Shown here: positions 8,430 through 17,147 of the stretch, one piece after another
Layout: every line of letters starts with the position of its first letter
How positions within the stretch are numbered: the stretch's first letter is position 1
DNA from: Marispirochaeta sp.
Lineage (GTDB): Bacteria; Spirochaetota; Spirochaetia; JC444; Marispirochaetaceae
Assembly: GCF_963668165.1 (NCBI RefSeq)
Contig: NZ_OY764209.1
Span: forward strand, 806,001-870,000
Direction: 5' to 3'
Length of the DNA stretch: 64,000 bases
Made by a program: the position numbers and the translations under genes
The notes under the pieces: model-generated
Told to the model about the DNA's origin: nothing
Seen by the model: the letters and a program-made list of their open reading frames with translations, nothing else
Database searches by the model: none

Positions 8430-9686
8430 ATGATTCAGACCGTTTTTCCCGTTGAGTCCCTGGAGGGGTCGATTACCATACCGGGTTCCAAATCCCATAC
8501 CATACGGGCGCTGCTGATTGCATCCCTGGCGAAAGGGGAGAGCCTCCTGTCGGCCCCCCTGGACTCCTCGGATACCCGATCCTGCGTTGCCCTCTGCCGG
8601 GCCCTGGGAGCGGAGATAACGGAGGAGGATTCCGCCTGGCGGATAAAGGGGACCGGCGGGTCCGTAAAACCTGCGGAGGATGAGATCGATGTGGGAAACT
8701 CCGGGACCTCCCTCTATCTGGGTGCCGGAGCCGCCGCTCTGGGAAGGCGAAAGATCATCTTTACCGGAGACGAGCAGATCCGTTCCCGGCCCATCCAGCC
8801 CCTCATTGACGCTTTGAGAGACCTGGGGGCCGAAGCAGCATCGGTTAAAAAAAACGGTTCGGCGCCGGTCCGCATCAAGGGCCCCTTAACAGGAGGGAAA
8901 ACCAGCATCGAGTGTCCTACCAGCCAGTACCTCTCCAGCCTGCTTCTGGCCCTGCCCCTGGCGGAAGGGGATTCGGAGATTCAGGTTCCGCTCCTGCACG
9001 AAAAGCCCTATGTGGAGATGACCCTGGACTGGCTGGACCGGCAGGGGATCCGCTACGAAAACGATGATTTTTCCAGGTTCCGCGTTTTCGGCGGCCAGAG
9101 CTACACCGCTTTCGACAGTCTGATACCCGGGGATTTCTCGACCGCGACCTTCTTTCTCTGCGCCGCAGCCATAACCGGGTCCACCATCAGCCTTGAGAAC
9201 CTGGACATGAATGATCCCCAGGGCGACAAAGAGGTGGCGGAGATCCTGGCCCGCATGGGCTGCGCCGTTACCATCCAGGAAAAGGCAATTACCATCTCCG
9301 GAAAACCGATGGAAGGCAGGGTAATCGACATGAACGCCATCCCCGACGCCCTGCCGGCAATGGCGGTGACCGCCTGCTACGCTCAAGGGACTACGGAGCT
9401 GATCAACGTTCCCCAGGCGCGGCTCAAGGAAACCGACCGCATTTCGGTCATGCGGGAGGAGCTTTCACGCTGCGGGGCCGATATCGAAGAACGCCCCGAC
9501 GGGCTTGTTATCCGGAATTCTCCTTTAAAAGGAGGAAGCATCTGGAGCCACCGGGACCACCGCATCGCCATGGCCCTGGCCATCGGTGCCCTGGGTGCCA
9601 AACGCCCAATCGCCATTCGTGATGCCGAATCTGTGGCAGTTACCGTGCCGCAGTTTTTTCCGCTTTTGCGTTCACTCTACACCTGA
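8430..9686 (+). CDS. aroA: 3-phosphoshikimate 1-carboxyvinyltransferase (EPSP synthase)
   Basis: 418 residues, normal for the family. It transfers enolpyruvyl from PEP to shikimate-3-phosphate in the cytoplasm, the sixth step of the shikimate pathway. Visible signatures are IPGSKSHTIRALLIASLA at the N-terminus, VGNSGTSLYLGAGAAAL, the SQYLSSLLLALPLA substrate loop, LKETDRISVMREEL and DHRIAMALAIGAL near the C-terminus. The shikimate-3-phosphate and PEP contact residues appear intact. The ATG follows GAGGTGG. The threonine aldolase gene begins 19 bases after the stop, so the two are probably cotranscribed. Confidence 0.96.
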   Translation: MIQTVFPVESLEGSITIPGSKSHTIRALLIASLAKGESLLSAPLDSSDTRSCVALCRALGAEITEEDSAWRIKGTGGSVKPAEDEIDVGNSGTSLYLGAGAAALGRRKIIFTGDEQIRSRPIQPLIDALRDLGAEAASVKKNGSAPVRIKGPLTGGKTSIECPTSQYLSSLLLALPLAEGDSEIQVPLLHEKPYVEMTLDWLDRQGIRYENDDFSRFRVFGGQSYTAFDSLIPGDFSTATFFLCAAAITGSTISLENLDMNDPQGDKEVAEILARMGCAVTIQEKAITISGKPMEGRVIDMNAIPDALPAMAVTACYAQGTTELINVPQARLKETDRISVMREELSRCGADIEERPDGLVIRNSPLKGGSIWSHRDHRIAMALAIGALGAKRPIAIRDAESVAVTVPQFFPLLRSLYT

Positions 9687-9705
9687 TAAAAAAGGAGACA
9701 ATAGC

Positions 9706-10731
9706 ATGAAGATGTATGATCTGCGCAGCGACACAATTACGCGGCCCTCCGGCGAAATGCGCAAGGCAATGCACAAGGCCGAGGTGGGAGACGATGTCTA
9801 CGGCGAGGACCCCACGATCAACCTGCTGGAGGAGACCGCCGCAAAAATGACTGGCAAAAAGGCAGCCCTTTTTGTACCTTCCGGCTCCATGGGTAACCTG
9901 ATTCCCCTGTATGTGCAGTGCGGGCGGGGCAACGAGGTAATCCTTCACGAAAACAGCCACATAATGCATTATGAGCTTGCCTCGGCGGCGACAATCGCGG
10001 GAGTCATGCCCCGCCCGGTATCGGGAGAAAGGGGAATCCTGACGCCCGAGGCGATCCGCCCTCATCTACGGCCGGATATCTATTATATGGCCCGGACAGG
10101 CCTGATCGAGATCGAGAACACCCACAACAAGGAGGGGGGCTCCTGCTGGAAGGAGGAGGAACTCGCGGCAATTCACCGTTTTGCCAAAAAGCGCGACATT
10201 CCCGTCCACCTGGACGGAGCCCGGGTCTTCAATGCAGCAGTGCATACAGGGATTCCGGTAAAAAAGATCTGTTCCTATGTTGATACTGTTACCTTCTGTC
10301 TGTCCAAGGGACTGGGGGCTCCGGTAGGAAGTCTTCTGTGCGGAGATTCGGAGTTCATTGATGAATCCCGGCGGGTCCGGAAAATGCTGGGAGGCGGCAT
10401 GCGCCAGGCAGGGATCCTCGCGGCAGCGGGACTCTACGCTCTGGAACATAATATTGACCGGCTGCGGGAGGACCACCTGAATGCCAAAAAACTCGCGACG
10501 GTCCTGGGCAGCGTCTCCTGGGCAAAGGTTGATTCGGAGAGCGTGGAGACGAACATTTTGTTTGCGACAATTCCCGACGGAAACGCCCCGGCAGTCTCGG
10601 CAGCCCTGAAAAAGAAGGGGATCCTCTGCTCAGGCGACGGGAACCACCGGCTGCGTTTTGTAACCAGCATGGAAGTAAGTTCCCAGGATATCCGGGAAGC
10701 CTGCGATATAATCGCGGCATTAAAAATATAA
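9706..10731 (+). CDS. ltaE: Low-specificity L-threonine aldolase
   Basis: 341 residues, standard length. A PLP enzyme that cleaves L-threonine/allo-threonine to glycine and acetaldehyde. Seen: MYDLRSDTITRPSGEMRKAM at the start, GDDVYGEDPTINLLE, the VPSGSMGNLI cofactor region, HLDGARVFNAAV and TFCLSKGLGAPVGSLLCG, where the Lys forms the Schiff base. The start at 9706 follows AAGGAGA at a normal distance; an upstream in-frame extension overlaps aroA and is not used. It lies downstream of aroA and is followed by a hairpin terminator. Confidence 0.94.
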   Translation: MKMYDLRSDTITRPSGEMRKAMHKAEVGDDVYGEDPTINLLEETAAKMTGKKAALFVPSGSMGNLIPLYVQCGRGNEVILHENSHIMHYELASAATIAGVMPRPVSGERGILTPEAIRPHLRPDIYYMARTGLIEIENTHNKEGGSCWKEEELAAIHRFAKKRDIPVHLDGARVFNAAVHTGIPVKKICSYVDTVTFCLSKGLGAPVGSLLCGDSEFIDESRRVRKMLGGGMRQAGILAAAGLYALEHNIDRLREDHLNAKKLATVLGSVSWAKVDSESVETNILFATIPDGNAPAVSAALKKKGILCSGDGNHRLRFVTSMEVSSQDIREACDIIAALKI

Positions 10732-10754
10732 TTTCTGATTTGAAACAATGATAG

Positions 10755-10835
10755 ACAGGATGGGAATGATGAATATCCAGGATAATATATATCCTGATCT
10801 TTAATATCCTCCCCATCCTGTTTCTATTTTTTTTA
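10755..10835 (+). terminator. Hairpin terminator between ltaE and htpG
   Basis: ACAGGATGGG (10755-10764) pairs perfectly with CCCATCCTGT (10812-10821), with a nested ATCCAGGAT/ATCCTGAT pair inside, followed by a T-rich tract. It can serve ltaE, and on the other strand may also end htpG, which stops at 10846. Confidence 0.55.
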
Positions 10836-10845
10836 ACTAACTGTA

Positions 10846-12723
10846 TTACAGAGCCATGTTCATTATCCGGTTGAGGCGTTTTACGAACTCCGCCGGTTTT
10901 TTTATTTCCGCTCCTTCTATCATCATGGCCTGCTCCAGAAGCAGGGTGGCAATATCCTCGACCAGGGCTTTGTCGTCCTTTTTAGCCTCCAGCTTTTTAA
11001 CAATCTCGTGGTCCGGGTTGATCTCCAGGATCGGTTTGATCTCCGGCAGCTCCTTCTGCCCCATGGCCTTGAGCATCTGCTGCATCTGCATGGAGGGATC
11101 CGATTCGTCGGCAACTATACAGGAGGGAGAGTCCGAGAGGCGGCTCGAGGCTACAACGTCCTTGACCCTGTCTCCCAGGGCATCCTTGATCTTTTTGATC
11201 AGAGGTTTTATCTCCTTCTCCTTCTTCTTGTCGTCCTCGGTCTTGAGGTCGTCGGAAGAGCCGCTCTTGTTTATCGCCTTGAGGTCGATTTCCTCGTACT
11301 TGCCGATTGAGGGCACAACGATCTCATCGATCTCGTCATCCATGATCAGGACTTCGATTCCCTTGGCCTTGTAGGCTTCCAGCAACGGAGAGTTCCGCAG
11401 GGTCTCCTCTTTTTCGCCGGTAATGTAGTAGATCCCCTTCTGGTCCTCCTTCATGCGCTCCTTGTAGGCCTTCAGACTGGTGTAGCCCTCCACCTCGGTG
11501 GATTTGAAGCGTACAAGCTCCAGCAGGGTCTCCCGGTTGGCGAAATCGGAGTAAAGCCCCTCTTTCAAGGGCCGATTGAACTGTTCAATAAACTCCTTAT
11601 ACATCTCCGGGTTGTTCTCGGAGATCCTCTGAAACTCGGCGAGGAGTTTTTTGGTGGACGAACCGGTTATGGAGGAGAGTATCCTGTTCTGCTGCAGAAT
11701 TTCCCGGCTTACGTTCAGCGGAAGGTCTTCTGAATCGATAATTCCCCGAACAAAACGAAGGTAAACCGGCAGGAGCTCCTTTTCGTCGTCGGTAATAAAA
11801 ACCCGTTTTACATAGAGCTTTACCCCGGGCTTGTAGTCCGCCTGATAAAGATCAAAGGGGGCCTTTTGAGGAATATAGAACAGGGTGCTGTACTCCTGGG
11901 TTCCCTCGGCCTGGGTATGGAGCCAGAAAAGAGGGTCGTCGTAGTCGTGGCTCAGGGTCTTGTAGAACTCTTTGTAGTCCTCGTCGCTGAGCTCGGATTT
12001 AGGGCGCTTCCACATTGCGGAGGCGGAGTTGATCTGCTCGACCTTCTGTTCCTTTTTCTCCTTCCGCTTGTCTCCCTCTCCTTCGTATTCGGTTGAGGTA
12101 TAGTGCAGGAAGATGGGGAAAGCCACGTGGTTGGAGTACTTCTTGATAACCTGCTCGATCTGCCAGCGGCCGGTATATTCCTTGCCCTCATCGTTAAGAT
12201 GCAGGGTTACGGTGGTTCCATAACTGTCCCGTTCTGCGGGGGTAATCTCATAAGCACCCTTGCCGTCGGATACCCATTTACAGGCTTTCTCATCACCCGC
12301 CTTGCGGGTGATAACCTCAACAGAATCGGCTACCATAAAACTCGAATAGAATCCCACGCCGAACTGGCCGATCAGGTTGGAGTCCTTTTTCGCGTCCCCC
12401 GTCAGTTTGCCCAGGAAGTTTTTGGTTCCCGAGCGGGCGATGGTACCCAGGTTTTCCACCAGGTCCTCTTCGTTCATGCCGATTCCGTTATCCGAAACCG
12501 TCAGGGTCGGTTTGTCCCCCTCGGTGAAGCTGATGTCCACCCGGGGTTCAAAGGCGAGCTGCTTGAACTCATCCTGAGTCAGGGTAAGATATTTCAGTTT
12601 GTCCAGCGCGTCCGAGGCGTTGGAGATCAGCTCCCGTAAGAATATTTCCTTGTGTGAGTAGAGTGAATGGATAATCAGGTGCAGAAGCTGGGATACTTCT
12701 GTCTGGAACTGGTGTTTCGACAT
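10846..12723 (-). CDS. htpG: Molecular chaperone HtpG (bacterial Hsp90)
   Basis: 625 residues, the usual size. An ATP-dependent cytosolic chaperone working as a dimer. Seen in order: HQFQTEVSQLLHLIIHSLYS, IFLRELISNASDALDKLKYL with the ATP-site Glu and Asn, VSDNGIGMNEEDL, GTIARSGTKNFL, IGQFGVGFYSSFMVAD, and the middle-domain ESEDLPLNVSREILQQN region. The C-terminal dimerisation segment ends NRIMNMAL. Start at 12723 with a GAGGAG site. A promoter of TTGAAA-17-TATATT form lies upstream and diverges from that of the FecR lipoprotein. Confidence 0.97.
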   Translation of the reverse strand: MSKHQFQTEVSQLLHLIIHSLYSHKEIFLRELISNASDALDKLKYLTLTQDEFKQLAFEPRVDISFTEGDKPTLTVSDNGIGMNEEDLVENLGTIARSGTKNFLGKLTGDAKKDSNLIGQFGVGFYSSFMVADSVEVITRKAGDEKACKWVSDGKGAYEITPAERDSYGTTVTLHLNDEGKEYTGRWQIEQVIKKYSNHVAFPIFLHYTSTEYEGEGDKRKEKKEQKVEQINSASAMWKRPKSELSDEDYKEFYKTLSHDYDDPLFWLHTQAEGTQEYSTLFYIPQKAPFDLYQADYKPGVKLYVKRVFITDDEKELLPVYLRFVRGIIDSEDLPLNVSREILQQNRILSSITGSSTKKLLAEFQRISENNPEMYKEFIEQFNRPLKEGLYSDFANRETLLELVRFKSTEVEGYTSLKAYKERMKEDQKGIYYITGEKEETLRNSPLLEAYKAKGIEVLIMDDEIDEIVVPSIGKYEEIDLKAINKSGSSDDLKTEDDKKKEKEIKPLIKKIKDALGDRVKDVVASSRLSDSPSCIVADESDPSMQMQQMLKAMGQKELPEIKPILEINPDHEIVKKLEAKKDDKALVEDIATLLLEQAMMIEGAEIKKPAEFVKRLNRIMNMAL

Positions 12724-12777
12724 TGCCGCGTTCTCCTCTTTGATGCAGATTAAGATATAATTTGTTTGTGTAGCAGA

Positions 12778-12806
12778 AATATACTAGTCAGGTAGTAAAA
12801 TTTCAA
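12778..12806 (-). promoter_or_regulatory. htpG promoter
   Basis: On the minus strand TTGAAA (12801-12806) and TATATT (12778-12783) are separated by 17 bases, about 55 bases upstream of the htpG start. No CIRCE repeat is visible. Confidence 0.6.
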
Positions 12807-12811
12807 GAAAA

Positions 12812-12841
12812 TTGAAATGGGCCGGTGCCGTGTGGTATACT
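12812..12841 (+). promoter_or_regulatory. Promoter of the FecR-PEGA lipoprotein gene
   Basis: TTGAAA (12812-12817) and TATACT (12836-12841) with an 18-base spacer, 60 bases before the start at 12902. It lies five bases from the -35 of the divergent htpG promoter. Confidence 0.6.
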
Positions 12842-12901
12842 TTTTAGTGGCTATACTGGGAAGTTTTCCGCCGAAAACGGTTTACCATTACGAGGCGCTG
12901 C

Positions 12902-15604
12902 ATGAAAAGACTATTTTTTCTCCTTACTTTTATTTTGTTCCTTATTGCTGCAGGCTGCAGCAATAAGGAACCGGTGCCTCGGGCCTCTCTCCAGTACGCC
13001 ACCGAGGCTGCAGTTTCCGCCGAAGAGCTGTCTCCGGTGGAGCCCCCGGCCCTGGATGAGGGCATCATTGCCTTTATTACCGGAGAGGTCGATATTGCCG
13101 ACGAAAGCGGCTGGTTTCCGGCGGAAATCGGGGACTTTGTCAGCCCTTCCGACAAAATTCGAACTGCCGCCGACTCAAGCTGCGAAATTCAATTCGCTTC
13201 GATTGCGGTAATCAAACTGCAGGAAAACACCGAAGTCGACATAAGCCGTATAAGTCTTGCCCCGGAGTCATCAAAGGTCGGCATAGCCCTGGCAGCCGGA
13301 ACGGTCCTTTCCAAAGTGCAGAAGCTCTCCGGCACCGACAGCTTCAGTGTGCGGACCCAATCCGCTGTGTGCGGTGTCCGGGGAACCGAGTTCAGCGTTA
13401 CCACCGATGCTGCTGGGCACTCGGTCTTTGCCGTAAAAGAGGGCAGTGTTGCCATTCTGCCTCCAAGTCTCGATCCCGAGGACCTGAAAGAAAAAATGGC
13501 CGGAAAAGATGTCGAAGCGGAAAAGTATATTGACCAGTTACTGGAAACCGCCCCGAGAATCGAAGCAAACCAGGAAATGGCCGTAAGCCCCGCTTTTGCC
13601 GGGGAGACCAGGGAGGCTGCCGAATCCATTACCCGCAATGTGGAAGAGATCGCGGCGGCCGGAAGCCGGGAGGAACTGAATGCGAAAACCCGGACACTGG
13701 CAGCGGCCACGGAGCAGTCGGCACAAACCATCCGGCAACAGAGTTCCGCTCCTGTAGCAATCTCTCCGGAAAAGACGGAAGTTTTAAAACAGACAGAGAA
13801 AATGACGATCCGGGAGATCCCGGTCGCCGCAGCAAAAGGGACCGGTGCAGAACCTCCGCAGATCAGTCTCCATAAAGTTGCTTTGAAGGTCAGTCCGCAG
13901 GATACACACATTCTGCTGAACGGAGAGACAGCCGGAAGAGGAAGCTATGCGGGACTCTTTAAGGAGGGGAGCAGCCTTAGCTTTATCCTCCGGCGGGACG
14001 GATATAAGGATCATCAGCTTTCTGTCTCTGTCAGCTCCGGGGCGGCAAAACTATATACCATAGAAATGGCAGCCCTTCCCCCCGATGTGCCAGCCGAACC
14101 GGTTTCGTCACCAGAGCCTGTCACGGCGCCTGAGCCCAAATCAGGACCCTCAGAGGCTCCCGATGACCCCTCAGCCGTGCAACAAAGGGCGTCCTTGACG
14201 GAAGCACAGAAAAAACCACCTGCGCCTGCCGCTGAAACTCCCGCTCCCGCGGCAGCGGAAGCTGCTGTTGTTCCTCCGGCACCCGCAGCCCGTCCGCAGT
14301 CTGCAGCCCGCGTTGAACCTGAGACTCAGCCGGAGTCCGCGCCTGAACCGCAGATGGAAACTACCGGGAATACGGAAGCTCCGCCTGCGCCCGAGGAACC
14401 CCGGGATGTACACCTTACGATAAGCGTCTTTCCCGGGGATGCTGCTATACAAATAGATAACGGCCCGATCAGCAGGGGCCGGGCCAGCATCGAAGCCATA
14501 CCGGGGACCATGCTGTCTGTTACAGTCTCGCGCCGGGGGTTTGCCGGGGAGAAGATTACTCTTAAAATGGAAGACCGTCCCATAAGCAGGCACGTTGTCC
14601 TGTCGGAGCAGCCGGTCCTCTTCAGCAGTTCCGCCTCAACAGAGGCTGCAGTTGGCCTGGCAGCATCAGACAAGCGCCTTATCGTCTCGGACTCCAAAGG
14701 AAGGCTGACCGCCCTGAACCTGGACGGGAACGTCCTGTGGCGGCTGGAAAGCAGCAACAGTCCAAACGAAAACAGTATCCCGGTAATTATAGATACAAGG
14801 CTGCTTTTTTCCGGCAGCAGAGAACTTGTAATTGCCGATATCCGGCGAGGAGAGGAGCTGCAGCGCATCCGCCTCGACAGCAGCCGTTCTCACCTTTTTG
14901 GACGCAGGGCTGCTGCATACGGCGGACGGATACTCTACCCCTCCAATAGTGCCCTGGAATACCTGGATCCGGACAGCGGCAGCTTCAGCCCCTTCGCAGA
15001 CCTTGGTAATACCGTATCCCGGACAACCCCCGCAGTTTACCTGGATACGGTACTTATTGCGGACCAGTACGGTACTCTCCTGGGCTTTGACAGCCGGGGA
15101 ACTGTTGTGCAGGAAATCCCCACGAATGCCGTTCAGCCGCTGGCCCTCGCGGTTTCCGTGCATAAGGACCGTGCGGTCTTTTCCGGCCGCCGTGGAGTTG
15201 TTGTCTGTGTAAATCTGGAGAACGATTCCGTGCTGTGGGAACAAAAGCTGGGAAATACCGGCGTAAACGTCACATCTGATATTACCGTCAGCGATTCCGG
15301 CCTCTTTGTCTATGGCCGGGACGGAACAATCTACGGACTTGACTGGGACAACGGCGAAGCACTCTTTACTCCCATCCGGGGAGCAGCGACGCCTCCATCC
15401 GTCATTGGGGGCGGACAATTTGTCTACGGGACCCGGGACAGAAAACTTGTCATAGCCGAAGCAGATTCTGGTGCAACCATCAAAAGCCTTACTATAGGAG
15501 AACAGTTGTCTGCGCGGCCCGTATTAATTCCGGGAGACAGTCTGATTGCCGTTGGAACCAGACAGGGGACAGTCATGCTCATTGAACCTGAAGGCATGCG
15601 CTAG
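12902..15604 (+). CDS. Large lipoprotein: FecR, two PEGA-like domains and a PQQ-type beta-propeller
   Basis: 900 residues. The signal ends LIAAGC with the lipid Cys at 19. Residues about 60-170 are a FecR domain (GEVDIADESGWFPAEIGDFVSPSDKIRTA, then TQSAVCGVRGTEFSV). A coiled, Glu-rich stretch follows, then a PEGA-like module near 325-390 (VSPQDTHILLNGETAGRG). Next is a Pro/Ala/Glu linker of about 110 residues, a second PEGA-like module (ISVFPGDAAIQIDNGPISRGRA), and from about 575 a chain of propeller blades (LTALNLDGNVLWRLES, TLLGFDSRGTVVQEI, VVCVNLENDSVLWEQKL). All parts suggest an outer-membrane-linked periplasmic scaffold or sensor (inference). The gene is monocistronic with its own promoter. 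Confidence 0.85.
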   Translation: MKRLFFLLTFILFLIAAGCSNKEPVPRASLQYATEAAVSAEELSPVEPPALDEGIIAFITGEVDIADESGWFPAEIGDFVSPSDKIRTAADSSCEIQFASIAVIKLQENTEVDISRISLAPESSKVGIALAAGTVLSKVQKLSGTDSFSVRTQSAVCGVRGTEFSVTTDAAGHSVFAVKEGSVAILPPSLDPEDLKEKMAGKDVEAEKYIDQLLETAPRIEANQEMAVSPAFAGETREAAESITRNVEEIAAAGSREELNAKTRTLAAATEQSAQTIRQQSSAPVAISPEKTEVLKQTEKMTIREIPVAAAKGTGAEPPQISLHKVALKVSPQDTHILLNGETAGRGSYAGLFKEGSSLSFILRRDGYKDHQLSVSVSSGAAKLYTIEMAALPPDVPAEPVSSPEPVTAPEPKSGPSEAPDDPSAVQQRASLTEAQKKPPAPAAETPAPAAAEAAVVPPAPAARPQSAARVEPETQPESAPEPQMETTGNTEAPPAPEEPRDVHLTISVFPGDAAIQIDNGPISRGRASIEAIPGTMLSVTVSRRGFAGEKITLKMEDRPISRHVVLSEQPVLFSSSASTEAAVGLAASDKRLIVSDSKGRLTALNLDGNVLWRLESSNSPNENSIPVIIDTRLLFSGSRELVIADIRRGEELQRIRLDSSRSHLFGRRAAAYGGRILYPSNSALEYLDPDSGSFSPFADLGNTVSRTTPAVYLDTVLIADQYGTLLGFDSRGTVVQEIPTNAVQPLALAVSVHKDRAVFSGRRGVVVCVNLENDSVLWEQKLGNTGVNVTSDITVSDSGLFVYGRDGTIYGLDWDNGEALFTPIRGAATPPSVIGGGQFVYGTRDRKLVIAEADSGATIKSLTIGEQLSARPVLIPGDSLIAVGTRQGTVMLIEPEGMR

Positions 15605-15682
15605 GCGGAAAGTCTTTTCCTTTCCCTCAATATCTGCAGGCTGTGTAAACACCACAAAATCTGACAAACGAGGAAATCTTTC

Positions 15683-15740
15683 TTGACAATCGAATATATA
15701 TTCGATATCGTACAATGAAGAATTCGAATAATTGTTCGAA
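15683..15740 (+). promoter_or_regulatory. tetR promoter with two overlapping palindromic operators
   Basis: TTGACA (15683-15688) and TATCGT (15706-15711) are 17 bases apart. The spacer is filled by the perfect palindrome TCGAATATATATTCGA (15690-15705). A second, imperfect palindrome TTCGAATAATTGTTCGAA (15723-15740) with the same half-site lies just past the expected start of transcription. This is the layout expected for autorepression by the TetR protein encoded directly downstream. Confidence 0.7.
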
Positions 15741-15750
15741 GTACGGAGAA

Positions 15751-16386
15751 ATGAAAAGAATGAAAGACAGGATTGTTGCTGCCACCATTAAGCTGATGAA
15801 TGAACTCGGAACCCAGAAGATTACCACAAACCACATAATAGACACCCTCGGAATCAGCCCGGGAACCTTGTATTACCATTTTAAAAACAGGGAAGAGATT
15901 ATCCGGGCAGTCTTCAGATCAATAACCGAAGACTTTGACGCCCTGTTTGTCCAAAACCCGGCTTCGGGGGAAATCAGAGAGCTTTTCCAGGTGGTTGGAA
16001 GAATATACCGGCTGTACTTTACGTACCGGTTTTTCTATCTGGACCTTTCAATGCTTCTGGACCGGGACCCTGAGCTCGCGGATGCATACCGGGAGAACTA
16101 CCGGAACAAGAAAAACAAACTGCGGGAACTCTTTATCGGCCTGGAAAAACAGGGATTGATGAAACCTTTTGAATCGGAGGATGACAGGGACCTGTTCCTG
16201 CAGAATCAGTGGCTTATTAATGACTACTGGCTCAGCTTCCAGAAAGCCCTGGGCCTGAGCGACGCCGAAACAATGATCACGAACGGTATACGCGGCTATA
16301 TGGCTTTTATTCGTGAATACCTTACGCCAAGTGGCCTGAAGGCCCTTACAGATACAAATCTATACAAAACACGAGGTCTGTCATGA
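15751..16386 (+). CDS. TetR/AcrR-family transcriptional regulator
   Basis: 211 residues from the ATG at 15751, just after GGAGAA. An upstream in-frame ATG at 15715 lies at or before the likely transcription start and inside the operator region, so it is not used. The HTH is clear: RIVAATIKLMNELGTQKITTNHIIDTLGISPGTLYYHFKNREEIIRAVF. The C-terminal ligand-binding part (Tyr/Phe-rich LYFTYRFFYLDLSMLLDRDPEL) is not assignable to an inducer. It overlaps the next gene by four bases (ATGA), so repressor and exported protein are cotranscribed. Autorepression is inferred from the palindromes on the promoter. Confidence 0.87.
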   Translation: MKRMKDRIVAATIKLMNELGTQKITTNHIIDTLGISPGTLYYHFKNREEIIRAVFRSITEDFDALFVQNPASGEIRELFQVVGRIYRLYFTYRFFYLDLSMLLDRDPELADAYRENYRNKKNKLRELFIGLEKQGLMKPFESEDDRDLFLQNQWLINDYWLSFQKALGLSDAETMITNGIRGYMAFIREYLTPSGLKALTDTNLYKTRGLS

Positions 16387-17147
16387 TACGAACATTTCTC
16401 ATGCTGCTGTTTATTCTTATAACGCTGCCTGTAATATCCCGAGCACAGGCTGAAGCCGATGGTTCATCCGCGGATCCCGGAATACGGCTGACCATAGAAG
16501 AGGGAGAACACTACCGGCACCGCATACCTGTTTTCCTCTTCTTCTCCGTTAAGGCGCCGCCGCAGATCGCCATCTGGATCGAGGACATGGAGGGCAACTT
16601 TATGGAGACTCTCTTTGTTACCCAACGGACCGCTCAGGATAACTGGCGCAAAGCTCCGGGGGATGATACCCAAAAAGAAAAACTGCGGCGCCCTGAAAGC
16701 CTCCCCCGCTGGATCCACCGCAGTACCGGCACAGAAGCACAACACTGGAAGGGCCCCCTCCCCGATGCCGACGCTGTCAGCTCCGCAACCCCGAAAAGCG
16801 GGTTCTCGATACCCGCCTCGCTCCCGGAAGAGACCACGCGATTCCGGGTCCTGGCGGAGGTCAACGCCTCCCTCGATTTTAACGAATCCTACCCCAAGGA
16901 TGCCGCGAAAGGATCAGTGGGTTACTCCGGCGGGCCCTGGGGAAGCGGACAGCCGGCCCTTGTTTACGCCGCCGAGGTAGACATGTCGAATCCAGGCACA
17001 GAACAAATCGAACTGGAGACAGTGGGTCATTCCAGTCCTGACGGCTCCACCGGAAAGCTCTGCAGTGACCTATCCGGGATCACCACCGCTCATGAAATAG
17101 TTCGGGGAATCTACATAAAGGTACACGCTTCCGGCGAAACTAAATAA
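16383..17147 (+). CDS. Exported protein, tentatively DUF2271-like
   Basis: 254 residues with a cleavable signal (MIRTFLMLLFILITLPVISRAQA). The body contains PPQIAIWIEDMEGNFMETLFVT, LPRWIHR, DADAVSSATPKSGF and FRVLAEVNASLDFNESYP. This order resembles DUF2271 periplasmic proteins, which often occur next to flavin or FMN-transfer genes. The assignment is by pattern only. It is coupled to the TetR gene and presumably controlled by it. The 3' end overlaps the convergent LysE gene by eight bases. Confidence 0.6.
   Translation: MIRTFLMLLFILITLPVISRAQAEADGSSADPGIRLTIEEGEHYRHRIPVFLFFSVKAPPQIAIWIEDMEGNFMETLFVTQRTAQDNWRKAPGDDTQKEKLRRPESLPRWIHRSTGTEAQHWKGPLPDADAVSSATPKSGFSIPASLPEETTRFRVLAEVNASLDFNESYPKDAAKGSVGYSGGPWGSGQPALVYAAEVDMSNPGTEQIELETVGHSSPDGSTGKLCSDLSGITTAHEIVRGIYIKVHASGETK

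Noticed and set aside
10739..10845. Repeat-rich spacer as a CRISPR or REP array
   Set aside because: Only one nested inverted repeat is present. No regular direct repeats or spacers occur.
15715..15750. ATG at 15715 as the tetR start
   Set aside because: It lies at or upstream of the expected transcription start, inside the operator region, and has no ribosome site.
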